Part shown: piece by piece, positions 46,234 to 56,055 of the stretch
How positions within the stretch are numbered: position 1 is the stretch's first letter
Layout: every line of letters starts with the position of its first letter
Source: Rhodococcus yunnanensis NBRC 103083
Lineage (GTDB): Bacteria; Actinomycetota; Actinomycetes; Mycobacteriales; Mycobacteriaceae
DNA: 64,000 nt
Assembly (NCBI RefSeq): GCF_001895005.1
Contig: NZ_BCXH01000005.1
Span: 302,874 to 366,873 of the forward strand
Direction of reading: 5' to 3'
Program-made: the position numbers and the translations under genes
Notes under the pieces: model-generated
What the model was told of the DNA's origin: nothing
The model's database searches: none
Seen by the model: the letters and a program-made list of their open reading frames with translations, nothing else

Positions 46234-47450
46234 TTCTGTATGCCGGTGCCGTCGTCGTGGTGCTCGCACTCGTCGCGGCCGGTTACTTCGTCTATCAGGA
46301 TCTCACGAGGAATACCGTTGTCGCGCACTTCTCTTCGACGACCGGGTTGTATGCGGGAGACGACGTCCGGGTACTGGGAGTGAACGTCGGCAAGGTCGCG
46401 TCGATCGATCCGGAGGGCGAGCACGCGACGGTGACGATGAAAGTCGAGTCGAACGTCGAGATCCCCGCCGACGCACAGGCGGTCATCATCGCGCAGAGCC
46501 TCGTATCGGCACGTTTCGTTCAATTGACACCGGTCTACTCGGACGGGCCGGTCATGGACGACGGCGCAACCATTCCGATGGAACGCACCGCGGTACCGGT
46601 GGAATGGGACGAGATCAAGACCGAGCTGACCAAGCTTTCCACCGCACTCGGACCGCAGGGCGTCGACGAGCAAGGGCCTGCCGGGCGATTCATCGACACG
46701 GCTGCAGACAATCTCGACGGAAACGGGGAGTCGCTCAAAGCGGCCCTGACCGAACTGTCCGACACCATGCGGGTGCTCTCCGACGGGCGGACCGATCTGT
46801 TCTCGACCATCAGGAACCTGCAGACCTTCGTCAGTGCTCTGTCGAACAGTAACGAGCAGATCGTTCAGTTCGGCGGCCGGCTCGCATCCGTATCGCAGAT
46901 GCTGGCTCAGAGTTCCGACGAATTCTCCACGGCCATGGCCGATCTCGACGTCGCAGTCGGAGAAGTGCAGCGCTTCGTCACCGACAATCAGGCCGGGCTC
47001 GTCGAAGGCGTCGCACGTCTCGCCGACGCGACCCAAGTGCTCACCACCAAACGTCCGGAGATCGAGCGGATCCTGCACACCGGACCCACCGCGCTCGCCA
47101 ACTTCAACAACATCTATCAGCCGGCGCAGGGCACGCTGACCGGCGCCATCGCGGCCAACAACTTCGGCAACCCGATCAACTTCATCTGCGGCGCCGTCGC
47201 AGGCATCGAGAATGCGACGTCCGAGCGCAGCGCCGATCTGTGCAAGCAGTATCTCGGGCCCGTGCTCAGCACACTCGTCTTCAATTATCCAGCGCTGCTG
47301 GCAAATCCGATCATGGGCGTCGATGCGTTCCCGGATCAGATCATCTACACCGAGCCAGGGCTCGAACCAGCCCCAGCACCCGCCCCGGTGTCACAGATGC
47401 CGACCGTCCAGGTGCCGAGCCTCGGCGACCTGTTGGGAGGTGGGCGATGA
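46200..47450 (+). CDS. mce4D: Mce-family protein Mce4D
   Basis: 416 residues from the first ATG; the duplicated ATG at 46221 would give 409. Membrane helix VLYAGAVVVVLALVAAGYF, MCE domain (VRVLGVNVGKVASID, SLVSARFVQLTPVY), helical region, and a Pro-rich C-terminus with repeated PAP. Four-base ATGA overlap with mce4E. Confidence 0.92.
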   Translation: MRRPGRDMRRPVLYAGAVVVVLALVAAGYFVYQDLTRNTVVAHFSSTTGLYAGDDVRVLGVNVGKVASIDPEGEHATVTMKVESNVEIPADAQAVIIAQSLVSARFVQLTPVYSDGPVMDDGATIPMERTAVPVEWDEIKTELTKLSTALGPQGVDEQGPAGRFIDTAADNLDGNGESLKAALTELSDTMRVLSDGRTDLFSTIRNLQTFVSALSNSNEQIVQFGGRLASVSQMLAQSSDEFSTAMADLDVAVGEVQRFVTDNQAGLVEGVARLADATQVLTTKRPEIERILHTGPTALANFNNIYQPAQGTLTGAIAANNFGNPINFICGAVAGIENATSERSADLCKQYLGPVLSTLVFNYPALLANPIMGVDAFPDQIIYTEPGLEPAPAPAPVSQMPTVQVPSLGDLLGGGR

Positions 47451-48724
47451 GCAGCCGAACGTCGCGCAGCACCCCCCGCCCCCCGTGCCGCGCAAACGCA
47501 CGTGCGTATGCGCGGGTGGTGGGGCGTTCTCCTGGCCGACCCGCAAACGCGCGTGCGTTTGCGCGGGTGGTGGTGGTGCTCGTCGCACTGGTCGCCTGCT
47601 TGACCGGATGTCAGTGGGACGGGCTGAACTCGCTTCCGCTGCCGGGAACGCAGGGGCGAGGCGAGAACTCGTACCAGGTGCAGATCCAGATGCCCAATGT
47701 CACCACGCTGAGCCAGAATTCGCCGGTCATGGTGGACGACGTGACGGTCGGCAGTGTGGACACCATCGAGGTGCAGAACTGGCACGCACTCGTCACGGTC
47801 TCGCTGAACGACGGCGTCGAACTGCCGGAGAACGTGACGGCGAAGATCGGCCAGACCTCGCTCCTCGGGTCGCAGCATCTTGCCCTGGTACCGCCGGTGG
47901 ATCCGGAGGGGCGGCTCGAGCAGGGTGACGTCGTTCCGCTCGATCGCGCCGGTGCGTACCCGACGACGGAACAGACCCTGTCCTCGCTGTCGGTCGTGCT
48001 CAACGGTGGTGGCCTCGCCCAGATCCAGGACATCACGACGGAACTGAACAATGCCATCGGTGGTCGTGAGGATTCGGTCCGTGACCTGCTGCCCCGGCTC
48101 GACGAGTTGGTGACCAGTCTCGACAACCAGCGCGGCGACATCATCGCGGCGATGGAAGGAATCGATCGGTTGTCGGTGAACGTGCAGAACCAGAACGCCA
48201 CGCTGACCGAGGCGTTGACCGAGATCCCCCCTGCACTCGACGTGCTCACCGCGCAGCGCCCCGACATCACTGCCGCGTTCACCTCGCTCGGGCAGCTCAG
48301 CGACGTCGTGTCCAGGTTGATCGAGACGTCGGGGGCAGATCTGCACACCAACATCGCGAGCCTGACGCCGGTGCTTGCGGCGCTGGCGGATTCGGGGAGC
48401 GCGCTCACCGACGTTCTGTCCGTCCTGCTGACATACCCGTTCCCACAGGAAGGCATCGACAACGCGATTCGAGGCGACTACGCCAACCTCGCCATGACCA
48501 TCGACCTGTCACTGCCGCGTCTGGACGCCAACTTCCTCACCGGAACTCCGCTGGCAGGCAGACTCGGTGGACTCGAGGGCGCACTCGGCACACAGGCCGC
48601 GCCGACGGCCGCTGCCGCTGGAGATCCGTTGCGAGGTCCGCTCGCACCGCCCAGCATTCAGATCCCTGGCCTGCCGCCGATACCGGTGCCGACCATCCCC
48701 GGAGTGGGGGTGCCTGCCCCGTGA
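47447..48724 (+). CDS. mce4E: Mce-family lipoprotein Mce4E with repeat-expanded signal peptide
   Basis: 425 residues. The ATG overlaps the mce4D stop, with GGGAGG upstream. A lipobox LTGC puts the lipidated Cys at residue 55, so the part before the hydrophobic core is ~40 residues, far longer than in most lipoproteins. Residues ~16-40 are encoded by two copies of the palindromic repeat seen at 28.3 kb and read NARAYARVV and NARAFARVV. The MCE domain (VMVDDVTVGSVDTIE) and helical region are normal. The mycobacterial counterpart is Mce4E/LprN. Confidence 0.9.
   Translation: MSSRTSRSTPRPPCRANARAYARVVGRSPGRPANARAFARVVVVLVALVACLTGCQWDGLNSLPLPGTQGRGENSYQVQIQMPNVTTLSQNSPVMVDDVTVGSVDTIEVQNWHALVTVSLNDGVELPENVTAKIGQTSLLGSQHLALVPPVDPEGRLEQGDVVPLDRAGAYPTTEQTLSSLSVVLNGGGLAQIQDITTELNNAIGGREDSVRDLLPRLDELVTSLDNQRGDIIAAMEGIDRLSVNVQNQNATLTEALTEIPPALDVLTAQRPDITAAFTSLGQLSDVVSRLIETSGADLHTNIASLTPVLAALADSGSALTDVLSVLLTYPFPQEGIDNAIRGDYANLAMTIDLSLPRLDANFLTGTPLAGRLGGLEGALGTQAAPTAAAAGDPLRGPLAPPSIQIPGLPPIPVPTIPGVGVPAP
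47491..47563. repeat. Two palindromic repeat copies inside the mce4E signal-peptide coding region
   Basis: Near-perfect 22-base palindromes at 47491-47512 (one arm mismatch) and 47542-47563 (core mismatch) share the CGCAAACGC ... TTTGCG or TATGCG ends of the elements at 28316-28442. Each is followed by the same CGGGTGGT sequence, so a unit longer than the palindrome is repeated. Confidence 0.85.
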
Positions 48725-50187
48725 TGCTCTCCAGGTTCGTCCGGATCCAGCTGATCATCTTCTCGATTCTCACCGTCATCGGTCTCGTCGTCATGGCCAC
48801 TCGATACGTGGGGCTTCCTGCGCTCGTCGGGATCGGGCGATACGGCGTCACAGTGCAATTGCCGACGACGGGAGGCCTGTACCCGCACGCGAACGTGACC
48901 TACCGAGGTACGACGGTCGGCGAGGTGACGACGGTTGCATTGACCCCGGACGGCGTCGACGCGAATTTGTCCATCGAGAGCGGATATTCGATCCCGGAAG
49001 ATGTGGACGCGCAGGTCAAGAGCGTTTCGGCCGTCGGGGAGCAGTATGTCGATCTCATCCCTCGCAGTGCAGACGGCCTGGACCTCGAAGACGGTGACGT
49101 CATACCCGTGGACCACACGTCGGTACCGCAGGACGTCGGCCCGATGCTCGACCAGGCAGACGTGCTGCTGAAAAGCATCTCGGACACGCGGCTGCAGACC
49201 GTGGTCGACGAGTCGTTCAAGGCGTTCAACGGAACCGGCCCCGATCTGCAGAAGTTCATCGATTCGACCCGATTGTTCGTCCAGGAAGCCAACGCCAACT
49301 CCGAGCAGACCAAGATTCTGCTCGATCAAGCAGGCCCATTGCTCGACGGCCAAGTCGCCAGCAGTGACGCGATACGCTCGTGGACACGCGATCTCGCGAC
49401 GTTCACCGATCAGCTCCGGGCCAGCGACCCCAACCTGCGGGCAGTGATCGAGAAGGGGCCGTCGGCGGCGCAGGAAGCGAACACGCTGTTTCAGAACCTC
49501 GAACCGACACTGCCCATTCTGGTGGCGAACCTCGTCAGCGTCGGCCAGGTCGGGGTCATCTATCACGCGGGCATCGAACAGATTCTCGTCCTCTATCCGC
49601 CGATCACGGCCGCACTGATGACCGCGGCAGGCAGCGGACCACCCGACGAAGGCGCGATCGTCGACTTTCAGCTCGAAGTCAACGATCCACCCGCCTGCAC
49701 AACCGGATTCCTGCCGCCCGACCAGCGCCGCGACCCCAATGAGGTGTCCACCCCCGACACTCCGCCCGACCTCTTCTGCAAGGTCGCCCAGAACGACAGC
49801 ACCGCAGTGCGCGGCTCACGCAATCTGCCGTGCATGGAAGTGTCGGGTCGACGCGCCCCGACACCCGAAATCTGCCGCAGCGACGAAGGTTACGTGCCAC
49901 TGGGCAACAACCCGCCCTGGGGCCCGATCGAGCAGGACCAGCCGTCGTACACCGAAATCCCCAGCGGCCAGAGCAGTCTCACTCCTGCTTCCTCTGGTCA
50001 TTCCGCAGGCTCCACTCCTGCTTCCTCTGGTCATTCCGCAGGCTCCACTCCTGCCTCCGCGGCGAGACCGTACGACCCGCAGACCGGCATGTACGTCGCA
50101 CCCGACGGCACCGCCTACACGCAACCCACACTCGGAGGCGTCGCAGATCTGCAGGGCCTCATGACGGCTCAGCAGGGAGTCGGCTGA
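48721..50187 (+). CDS. mce4F: Mce-family protein Mce4F
   Basis: 488 residues from the GTG overlapping the mce4E stop; the next codon is ATG. Membrane helix LIIFSILTVIGLVVMAT, MCE domain (VTYRGTTVGEVTTVALT, SAVGEQYVDLIPR), helical region, and a Cys-containing C-terminal domain (PACTTGF, FCKVA, PCMEV, ICRSD). The tail carries two exact 11-residue repeats (TPASSGHSAGS). Last Mce subunit of the operon. Confidence 0.92.
   Translation: MMLSRFVRIQLIIFSILTVIGLVVMATRYVGLPALVGIGRYGVTVQLPTTGGLYPHANVTYRGTTVGEVTTVALTPDGVDANLSIESGYSIPEDVDAQVKSVSAVGEQYVDLIPRSADGLDLEDGDVIPVDHTSVPQDVGPMLDQADVLLKSISDTRLQTVVDESFKAFNGTGPDLQKFIDSTRLFVQEANANSEQTKILLDQAGPLLDGQVASSDAIRSWTRDLATFTDQLRASDPNLRAVIEKGPSAAQEANTLFQNLEPTLPILVANLVSVGQVGVIYHAGIEQILVLYPPITAALMTAAGSGPPDEGAIVDFQLEVNDPPACTTGFLPPDQRRDPNEVSTPDTPPDLFCKVAQNDSTAVRGSRNLPCMEVSGRRAPTPEICRSDEGYVPLGNNPPWGPIEQDQPSYTEIPSGQSSLTPASSGHSAGSTPASSGHSAGSTPASAARPYDPQTGMYVAPDGTAYTQPTLGGVADLQGLMTAQQGVG
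49981..50046 (+). repeat. 33-base tandem repeat in mce4F
   Basis: Two identical 33-base units (49981-50013 and 50014-50046) encode TPASSGHSAGS twice, followed by a partial third TPAS. The exact DNA identity points to recent expansion. Confidence 0.9.
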
Positions 50188-50190
50188 GTG

Positions 50191-51132
50191 TCAGATGTTG
50201 CGGGCCGCGAAGGCGACGGCCAGATCCAGTACCGTGCGGCCCTCCGGCAGCGCACCGGCCATGACCGGGAACGCATGGACCTGCCCGCGCCACACGTGCG
50301 TCTCGACGGTTCTACCCGCCACGGCGAGCTTCCTGGTCATGGCTTCGACGTCGGGGCGCATGAGCTCGTACTCGGCGGTGGAGAGAAAGATCGGCGGAAA
50401 CACCGACGGGTCGACGTCGATGGGCGACGACGCACCAGGGATGGCGTCGGGACCGTTCATCCACCTTTCCTCGAGGGCCAGTACCTGCTTCATCGGCAGA
50501 TACGCATCCTTCTTCATGAACTTCTTCGGGTGACTCTTCAAATCGAGATTGAGCAACGGGGAGAACCCGAGGACGGCGGCAGGAGGCGTGAGGCCCTCCA
50601 GGACCGCGAGCTCGGCGACCTTCATCGCAAGGTAGCCGCCGGCAGAGTCGCCCGCGACGATGATCTTCGACGGGTCTGCCGCGGTATCGAGCAATGCGCG
50701 GTAGGAGTTCATGGCGTCGGCGATGGAGGTTCCGATGCCGCCGATCGGGATCTGGCGGTACTCGACCGAGTAGACCGGGATTCCGGCGCGCGCCGCCATG
50801 GTGGCGCATGCGCTGCGGTGAGTTGCCAAGCCGCAGAACACGAATCCGCCGCCGTGGAAATACAGCACGGTGGCGCCCGCCAACGATCCGGTGGCGGTGC
50901 GCGGATGCGTCGTCTTCTCGCACGGCACGCCGCCGAGGGGCACGTGTTCGATGGTGACGCGCCGCGGCCTCGGAAGTCGGTCGACGGCGCGGTCCAGCCG
51001 GCCGATGGCTCTGATGCCGCCGTCGGTCAGAGGCCACATCGCGAACGCCGGTTTGAGTGTCAACCGTGCCGCGTAGGACAGGATTCGAGCTTGGTGACTG
51101 ACATCGTCGTGCCACGTGAGCGTGTGCGCCAT
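50191..51132 (-). CDS. Alpha/beta hydrolase, hormone-sensitive-lipase family esterase
   Basis: 313 residues from the ATG at 51132 (MAHTLTWHDD); a frame start nine codons earlier is less likely. HSL-family motifs: HGGGF oxyanion hole, GDSAGG with the nucleophile Ser, Asp in AEYELMRPDVE, and His in GQVHAFPV. Probably a short-chain acyl or sterol-ester esterase. It lies on the opposite strand between mce4F and the Mce-associated genes. Confidence 0.85.
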   Translation of the reverse strand: MAHTLTWHDDVSHQARILSYAARLTLKPAFAMWPLTDGGIRAIGRLDRAVDRLPRPRRVTIEHVPLGGVPCEKTTHPRTATGSLAGATVLYFHGGGFVFCGLATHRSACATMAARAGIPVYSVEYRQIPIGGIGTSIADAMNSYRALLDTAADPSKIIVAGDSAGGYLAMKVAELAVLEGLTPPAAVLGFSPLLNLDLKSHPKKFMKKDAYLPMKQVLALEERWMNGPDAIPGASSPIDVDPSVFPPIFLSTAEYELMRPDVEAMTRKLAVAGRTVETHVWRGQVHAFPVMAGALPEGRTVLDLAVAFAARNI

Positions 51133-51268
51133 CTTTTTCGAGATCCTCTCGCAGCCCAACCGGGAAGCAGCCCTACCGGAAAGACCGAGGCTATCAGGCT
51201 CCAGAACGAGTTCCAGTTCCGGCAGAATCGTGACCGTGTGGCATGCACTATCGTGATTGGCCCACCCG

Positions 51269-51282
51269 GAAAACGGGTTCTA
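51269..51282. promoter_or_regulatory. KstR-like operator before the Mce-associated genes
   Basis: GAAAACGGGTTCTA matches seven of eight fixed positions of the KstR motif. It suggests a second KstR-controlled promoter for the two Mce-associated genes, and perhaps for the divergent esterase. Confidence 0.6.
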
Positions 51283-51324
51283 GTTAGCATGGCTCCTAGG
51301 TGGGGGATCTCGAGGAAGGGCGTC

Positions 51325-52005
51325 ATGGAAACCGACGAGGGCACGGCAAAGCGGCGTCCACGCCGCCGAGCAGTCCGCCCGGCAGGTCCGGTGTCGGATG
51401 CGACTCCGCCGGTTGTCGAGAAAGCACCGGTTGTCGAGAAAGCGCCGGTCGCCGAAGAACCCACCGCGTCAGAACCCACCGCGTCAGAACCCACCGCGTC
51501 AGAACCCACCGCCGAGCCTCGGCGCCGACGTCGGATCGTGCTGCCTGCGTTGTTTCTGATCGTTCTGCTGGCGCTGGTGGCCGCGGGCACCTATCTGATC
51601 GTCGGTCTCCGAGCGACGAGTGCCGAGGATGCGCAGAATCAGCGATACGTGCAGACGGCACGTCAGACGGTGCTGAATCTGACGACCATTCATCCGGATT
51701 CGGCGCAGGAGGACGTCGACCGTCTGCTCGCCGGAGCGAGCGGTGACTTCAAGGCGGAATTCGAAGGTCGCGAGGGCCCGTTCGTCGATGTGGTGAAGCA
51801 GGCGCAGGTCGATTCGAACGGAGAGATCATCGAGGCCGGAATCGAAAGCAGCGGTGATCGATCCGCGGATGTGCTGGTCGCGGCGCGGGCGATGGTGCAG
51901 AACTCCGATGCCGCGCAGGCGGAGCCGAGGGACTTCAGGTTGCGTGTCACCGTCGTCGACTCCGATGGCGTCATGACCGCGTCGAGAGTGGAGTTCGTGC
52001 CATGA
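51325..52005 (+). CDS. Mce-associated membrane protein (Mas, Rv3493c position)
   Basis: 226 residues from the ATG at 51325, chosen for the AGGAAGG five bases upstream. The basic, Pro-rich cytoplasmic N-terminus has short tandem repeats: VVEKAP twice and a 15-base unit (51457-51511) encoding EPTAS three times. One membrane helix (IVLPALFLIVLLALVAAGTYLIV) follows, then a mature domain of the mammalian-cell-entry-associated type. These proteins stabilise the Mce complex. Stop overlaps the next gene (ATGA). Confidence 0.85.
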   Translation: METDEGTAKRRPRRRAVRPAGPVSDATPPVVEKAPVVEKAPVAEEPTASEPTASEPTASEPTAEPRRRRRIVLPALFLIVLLALVAAGTYLIVGLRATSAEDAQNQRYVQTARQTVLNLTTIHPDSAQEDVDRLLAGASGDFKAEFEGREGPFVDVVKQAQVDSNGEIIEAGIESSGDRSADVLVAARAMVQNSDAAQAEPRDFRLRVTVVDSDGVMTASRVEFVP

Positions 52006-52483
52006 GTAGATCGCGAATTCTGTTGCGCGTATCGGCGATTGCAGTGCTGGTCGCCCTCGCGGTCGGGGTGGGGTTCCTGCACTACCGGTATCGGCAGGAC
52101 GAGCAGACGGAGCAGGCGCGGACCGACGCGGTGGCTGCGGCGAGTGCGCAGGCGGCGGCGATGCTGGCCTACGACTACAACGGCGTCGATCAGCAGTTGG
52201 CTTCTGCTGCAGATGGTTTGACCGGTGATTTCAAGGACGAGTACTCCACACTCGTCGCCGATGTCATCGCGCCGGGAGCCAAGGAGAAGTCGCTGACCGT
52301 GCAGGTGACGGTCCAGGGCACTGCCGTCGTCGATGCAGCACCGGACACGGCGACGGTCCTGCTGTTCCTGAATCAGATCACCACCAGCTCGGACGCACCC
52401 GACGCCGCGAGCAGCGGCAGCCGGGTACGGATGAGCATGGAGAAGGTCGACGGACGATGGCTGACCAGCGCATTGGAGCCGAT

Positions 52484-52487
<4 letters not shown>
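52002..52487 (+). CDS. Second Mce-associated membrane protein (Rv3492c position)
   Basis: 161 residues, ATG overlapping the previous stop. N-terminal membrane helix ([18 protein letters not shown]) and a ~120-residue outer domain like that of its neighbour ([25 protein letters not shown]). Its stop codon overlaps that of the convergent otsA gene. Confidence 0.85.
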
Positions 52488-53938
<1,451 letters not shown>

Positions 53939-53991
53939 TACTGTCCTATCGGTTCGGTTCGGTCCAGGCGCGAAGGAGATCCCGGGAGGGT

Positions 53992-54165
53992 TCAGTCGAC
54001 CTTGGCGGTGGGCTGTATACCCAGCATCGCCAGAAGCATGCGGCACTCGTCGGCATCGGTCGCATATGCGGCGACGACGCGCTGTGCCTGGCTTGCCGTC
54101 TCGTCGGCCAAGGGCTCGATGTCGTCGTCGGCGATGTCGTTGTCGGTGGTCGTCTTGGCGGCCAT
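53992..54165 (-). CDS. Small acidic protein (Rv3489-like position)
   Basis: 57 residues from the ATG at 54165, chosen for GGAG six bases upstream. Acidic N-terminal half, then a helix ([23 protein letters not shown]) with one Cys. Function unknown. It precedes otsA on the same strand with ~50 bases between, so the two may be cotranscribed. Confidence 0.6.
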   Translation of the reverse strand: MAAKTTTDNDIADDDIEPLADETASQAQRVVAAYATDADECRMLLAMLGIQPTAKVD

Positions 54166-54345
54166 GATGATCTCCGTCTTCGTTGCTGGTACTGCTACAG
54201 ATGGTCCTTCGACGAGTTCGGCGCTCGGCTCGTCGGCCACGACTCTATGAGAATTCGGCGCACTCTCGCCACTTTCGCTGTCGGAACGATGGCAGGACTG
54301 GATAGATTAGGGTTACCTGATGCACTTTTCTCCCGAGGCCGCGTG

Positions 54346-56055
54346 ATGTCGGTGTCGCCCGAAGGCCCGTTGACCGGGGGCTCGATTCTTCGAAGGAGTC
54401 TCCAGCGGCAGAAGGCGCGGATGATCATTTCGTCCCTGTTCTTCTGCGTGCACCAGTTCTGCGAAACGATGGTGCCGGTGGCCATCGGCTTGATCGTCGG
54501 CCGCGCGATCGACACCGGGGATGGCACCGCGATGATCGTGTCGCTGGTCGGGCTGGCCGCACTGTTCGTGGTGTTGTCGTATGCCTACCGCTTCGGCGCG
54601 CGCATCATCGTCGTCGCCATCGAGCGTGAGGCGCACCTGATGCGCGTCGAGGTCGCAGGCCGGGTGCTGCATCCGCGTGGGGTGCGCACCGACCTCGTCT
54701 CGGGCGAGTTGCTGTCGGTCTCCACATCCGACGCGGAGAAGACGTCGTGGATTCTCGACGTCGTCGCCCGTACCGTCGCCGCGACGACCGCAGTCGTGGT
54801 GTGCGCCGTCGCCCTCCTGGTCATCGACATTCCTCTCGGGTTGGCGGTGCTCGTCGGCACACCCGTGATCATGTATCTGCTGCAGCGGGCGGCGCCGTTG
54901 CTGACGCGCGCGGCCACCGAGCAGCAGTCCACGGTCGCACGGGTCTCCGGGATGGCGACCGACCTCGTCAGCGGAGTTCGGCCGCTGCGCGGCATCGGTG
55001 CGGAGGATGCGGCGGCGGCACGGTTCTTCGCCTCCAGTCGCACCGCACTGACCGCGACGATGAAGATGGCCAAGGCCAACAGCGTCTACCTCGGCTTCTC
55101 GACGACGGTCAGTGCTCTGCTGTCGGTCGGCATCGCCGGTGCGGCAGGTCTGTTCGCGCTGCAGGGGCGGATCTCGGTGGGCGAGCTCATCACCGTCGTC
55201 GGGCTGTCGCAGTTCATCATCGAACCGCTGACGACCATGTCGCGGCTGCCCGGTGTCGCTGCCGTCGTGCGCGGCTCGGCCGATCGGTTGGCGCTCGTGC
55301 TCGGTGCCGATCACGTTCTGGCCGAGGGCGGTTCGCAGGTACCCACTGCGACCGACATCACTGTGAAAGGCATCACCTACCGCTCGCTCGACGGCCTCGA
55401 CCTCACCGCGGCACCCGGCGAACTCCTCGGCGTGGTGTCGTTGCGTGCACAGGACGGTGAGGCGCTCGCCGCGGTGCTGTCCGGTCAGATCGGGTCCGAC
55501 GACTACCTGGGGTCGGTCACCATCGGCGGCGTCGCGATCGACGAACTCGGCCTCGCGGAGGTCCGCCGAACGGTACTCGTCGAGCCGCACAACACCGACC
55601 TGTTCGCCGGCACCCTCCGGACCAACATCGCGGCACGAGGGGGAAGCGAGGACTTCGATCGCATCCTCGCCGCCTCGGCCGCCACCGACGTGGTGGAAAT
55701 GCACGAGAACGGCCTCGACCACGCCGTCACCGACCGCGGCGCGTCGCTCTCCGGTGGGCAGCGTCAACGGGTCGCGCTGGCCCGCGCACTGTCGGTATCG
55801 GCACCGGTTCTGGTGCTGCACGACCCGACGACCGCCGTCGACGCCGTCACCGAACATGCCATCGCGGCCGGAATACGAGAACTGCGACACGGCGTCGAAG
55901 ACGGGCAGACGACGGTTCTCATCACGACGAGTCCCGCGCTGCTGGCGGTGACCCATCGCGTCCTCGTCGTCGACGGCGGCCGCGTCGTCGCCGAGGGCAG
56001 CCACCACGATCTCGCCGTCGACGACGAGCGCTACAAGGAGACGGTCCTGCGATGA
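54346..56055 (+). CDS. ABC exporter half-transporter with degenerate Walker A
   Basis: 569 residues from the ATG at 54346 (GAGG seven bases upstream). Six-helix exporter membrane domain, then an ATPase domain. The Walker A loop is lost: where GxxGxGKST is expected (~363) the sequence reads SLRAQDGEA. The signature LSGGQRQRVALARAL (~467) is intact, while Walker B is altered to VLVLHDPTTAVD. It pairs with the next gene, which it overlaps by four bases. The substrate is unknown. Confidence 0.85.
   Translation: MSVSPEGPLTGGSILRRSLQRQKARMIISSLFFCVHQFCETMVPVAIGLIVGRAIDTGDGTAMIVSLVGLAALFVVLSYAYRFGARIIVVAIEREAHLMRVEVAGRVLHPRGVRTDLVSGELLSVSTSDAEKTSWILDVVARTVAATTAVVVCAVALLVIDIPLGLAVLVGTPVIMYLLQRAAPLLTRAATEQQSTVARVSGMATDLVSGVRPLRGIGAEDAAAARFFASSRTALTATMKMAKANSVYLGFSTTVSALLSVGIAGAAGLFALQGRISVGELITVVGLSQFIIEPLTTMSRLPGVAAVVRGSADRLALVLGADHVLAEGGSQVPTATDITVKGITYRSLDGLDLTAAPGELLGVVSLRAQDGEALAAVLSGQIGSDDYLGSVTIGGVAIDELGLAEVRRTVLVEPHNTDLFAGTLRTNIAARGGSEDFDRILAASAATDVVEMHENGLDHAVTDRGASLSGGQRQRVALARALSVSAPVLVLHDPTTAVDAVTEHAIAAGIRELRHGVEDGQTTVLITTSPALLAVTHRVLVVDGGRVVAEGSHHDLAVDDERYKETVLR

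Noticed and set aside
54309..54327. Iron box before the ABC exporter
   Set aside because: Only about 10 of 19 positions match and the second half-site is absent.
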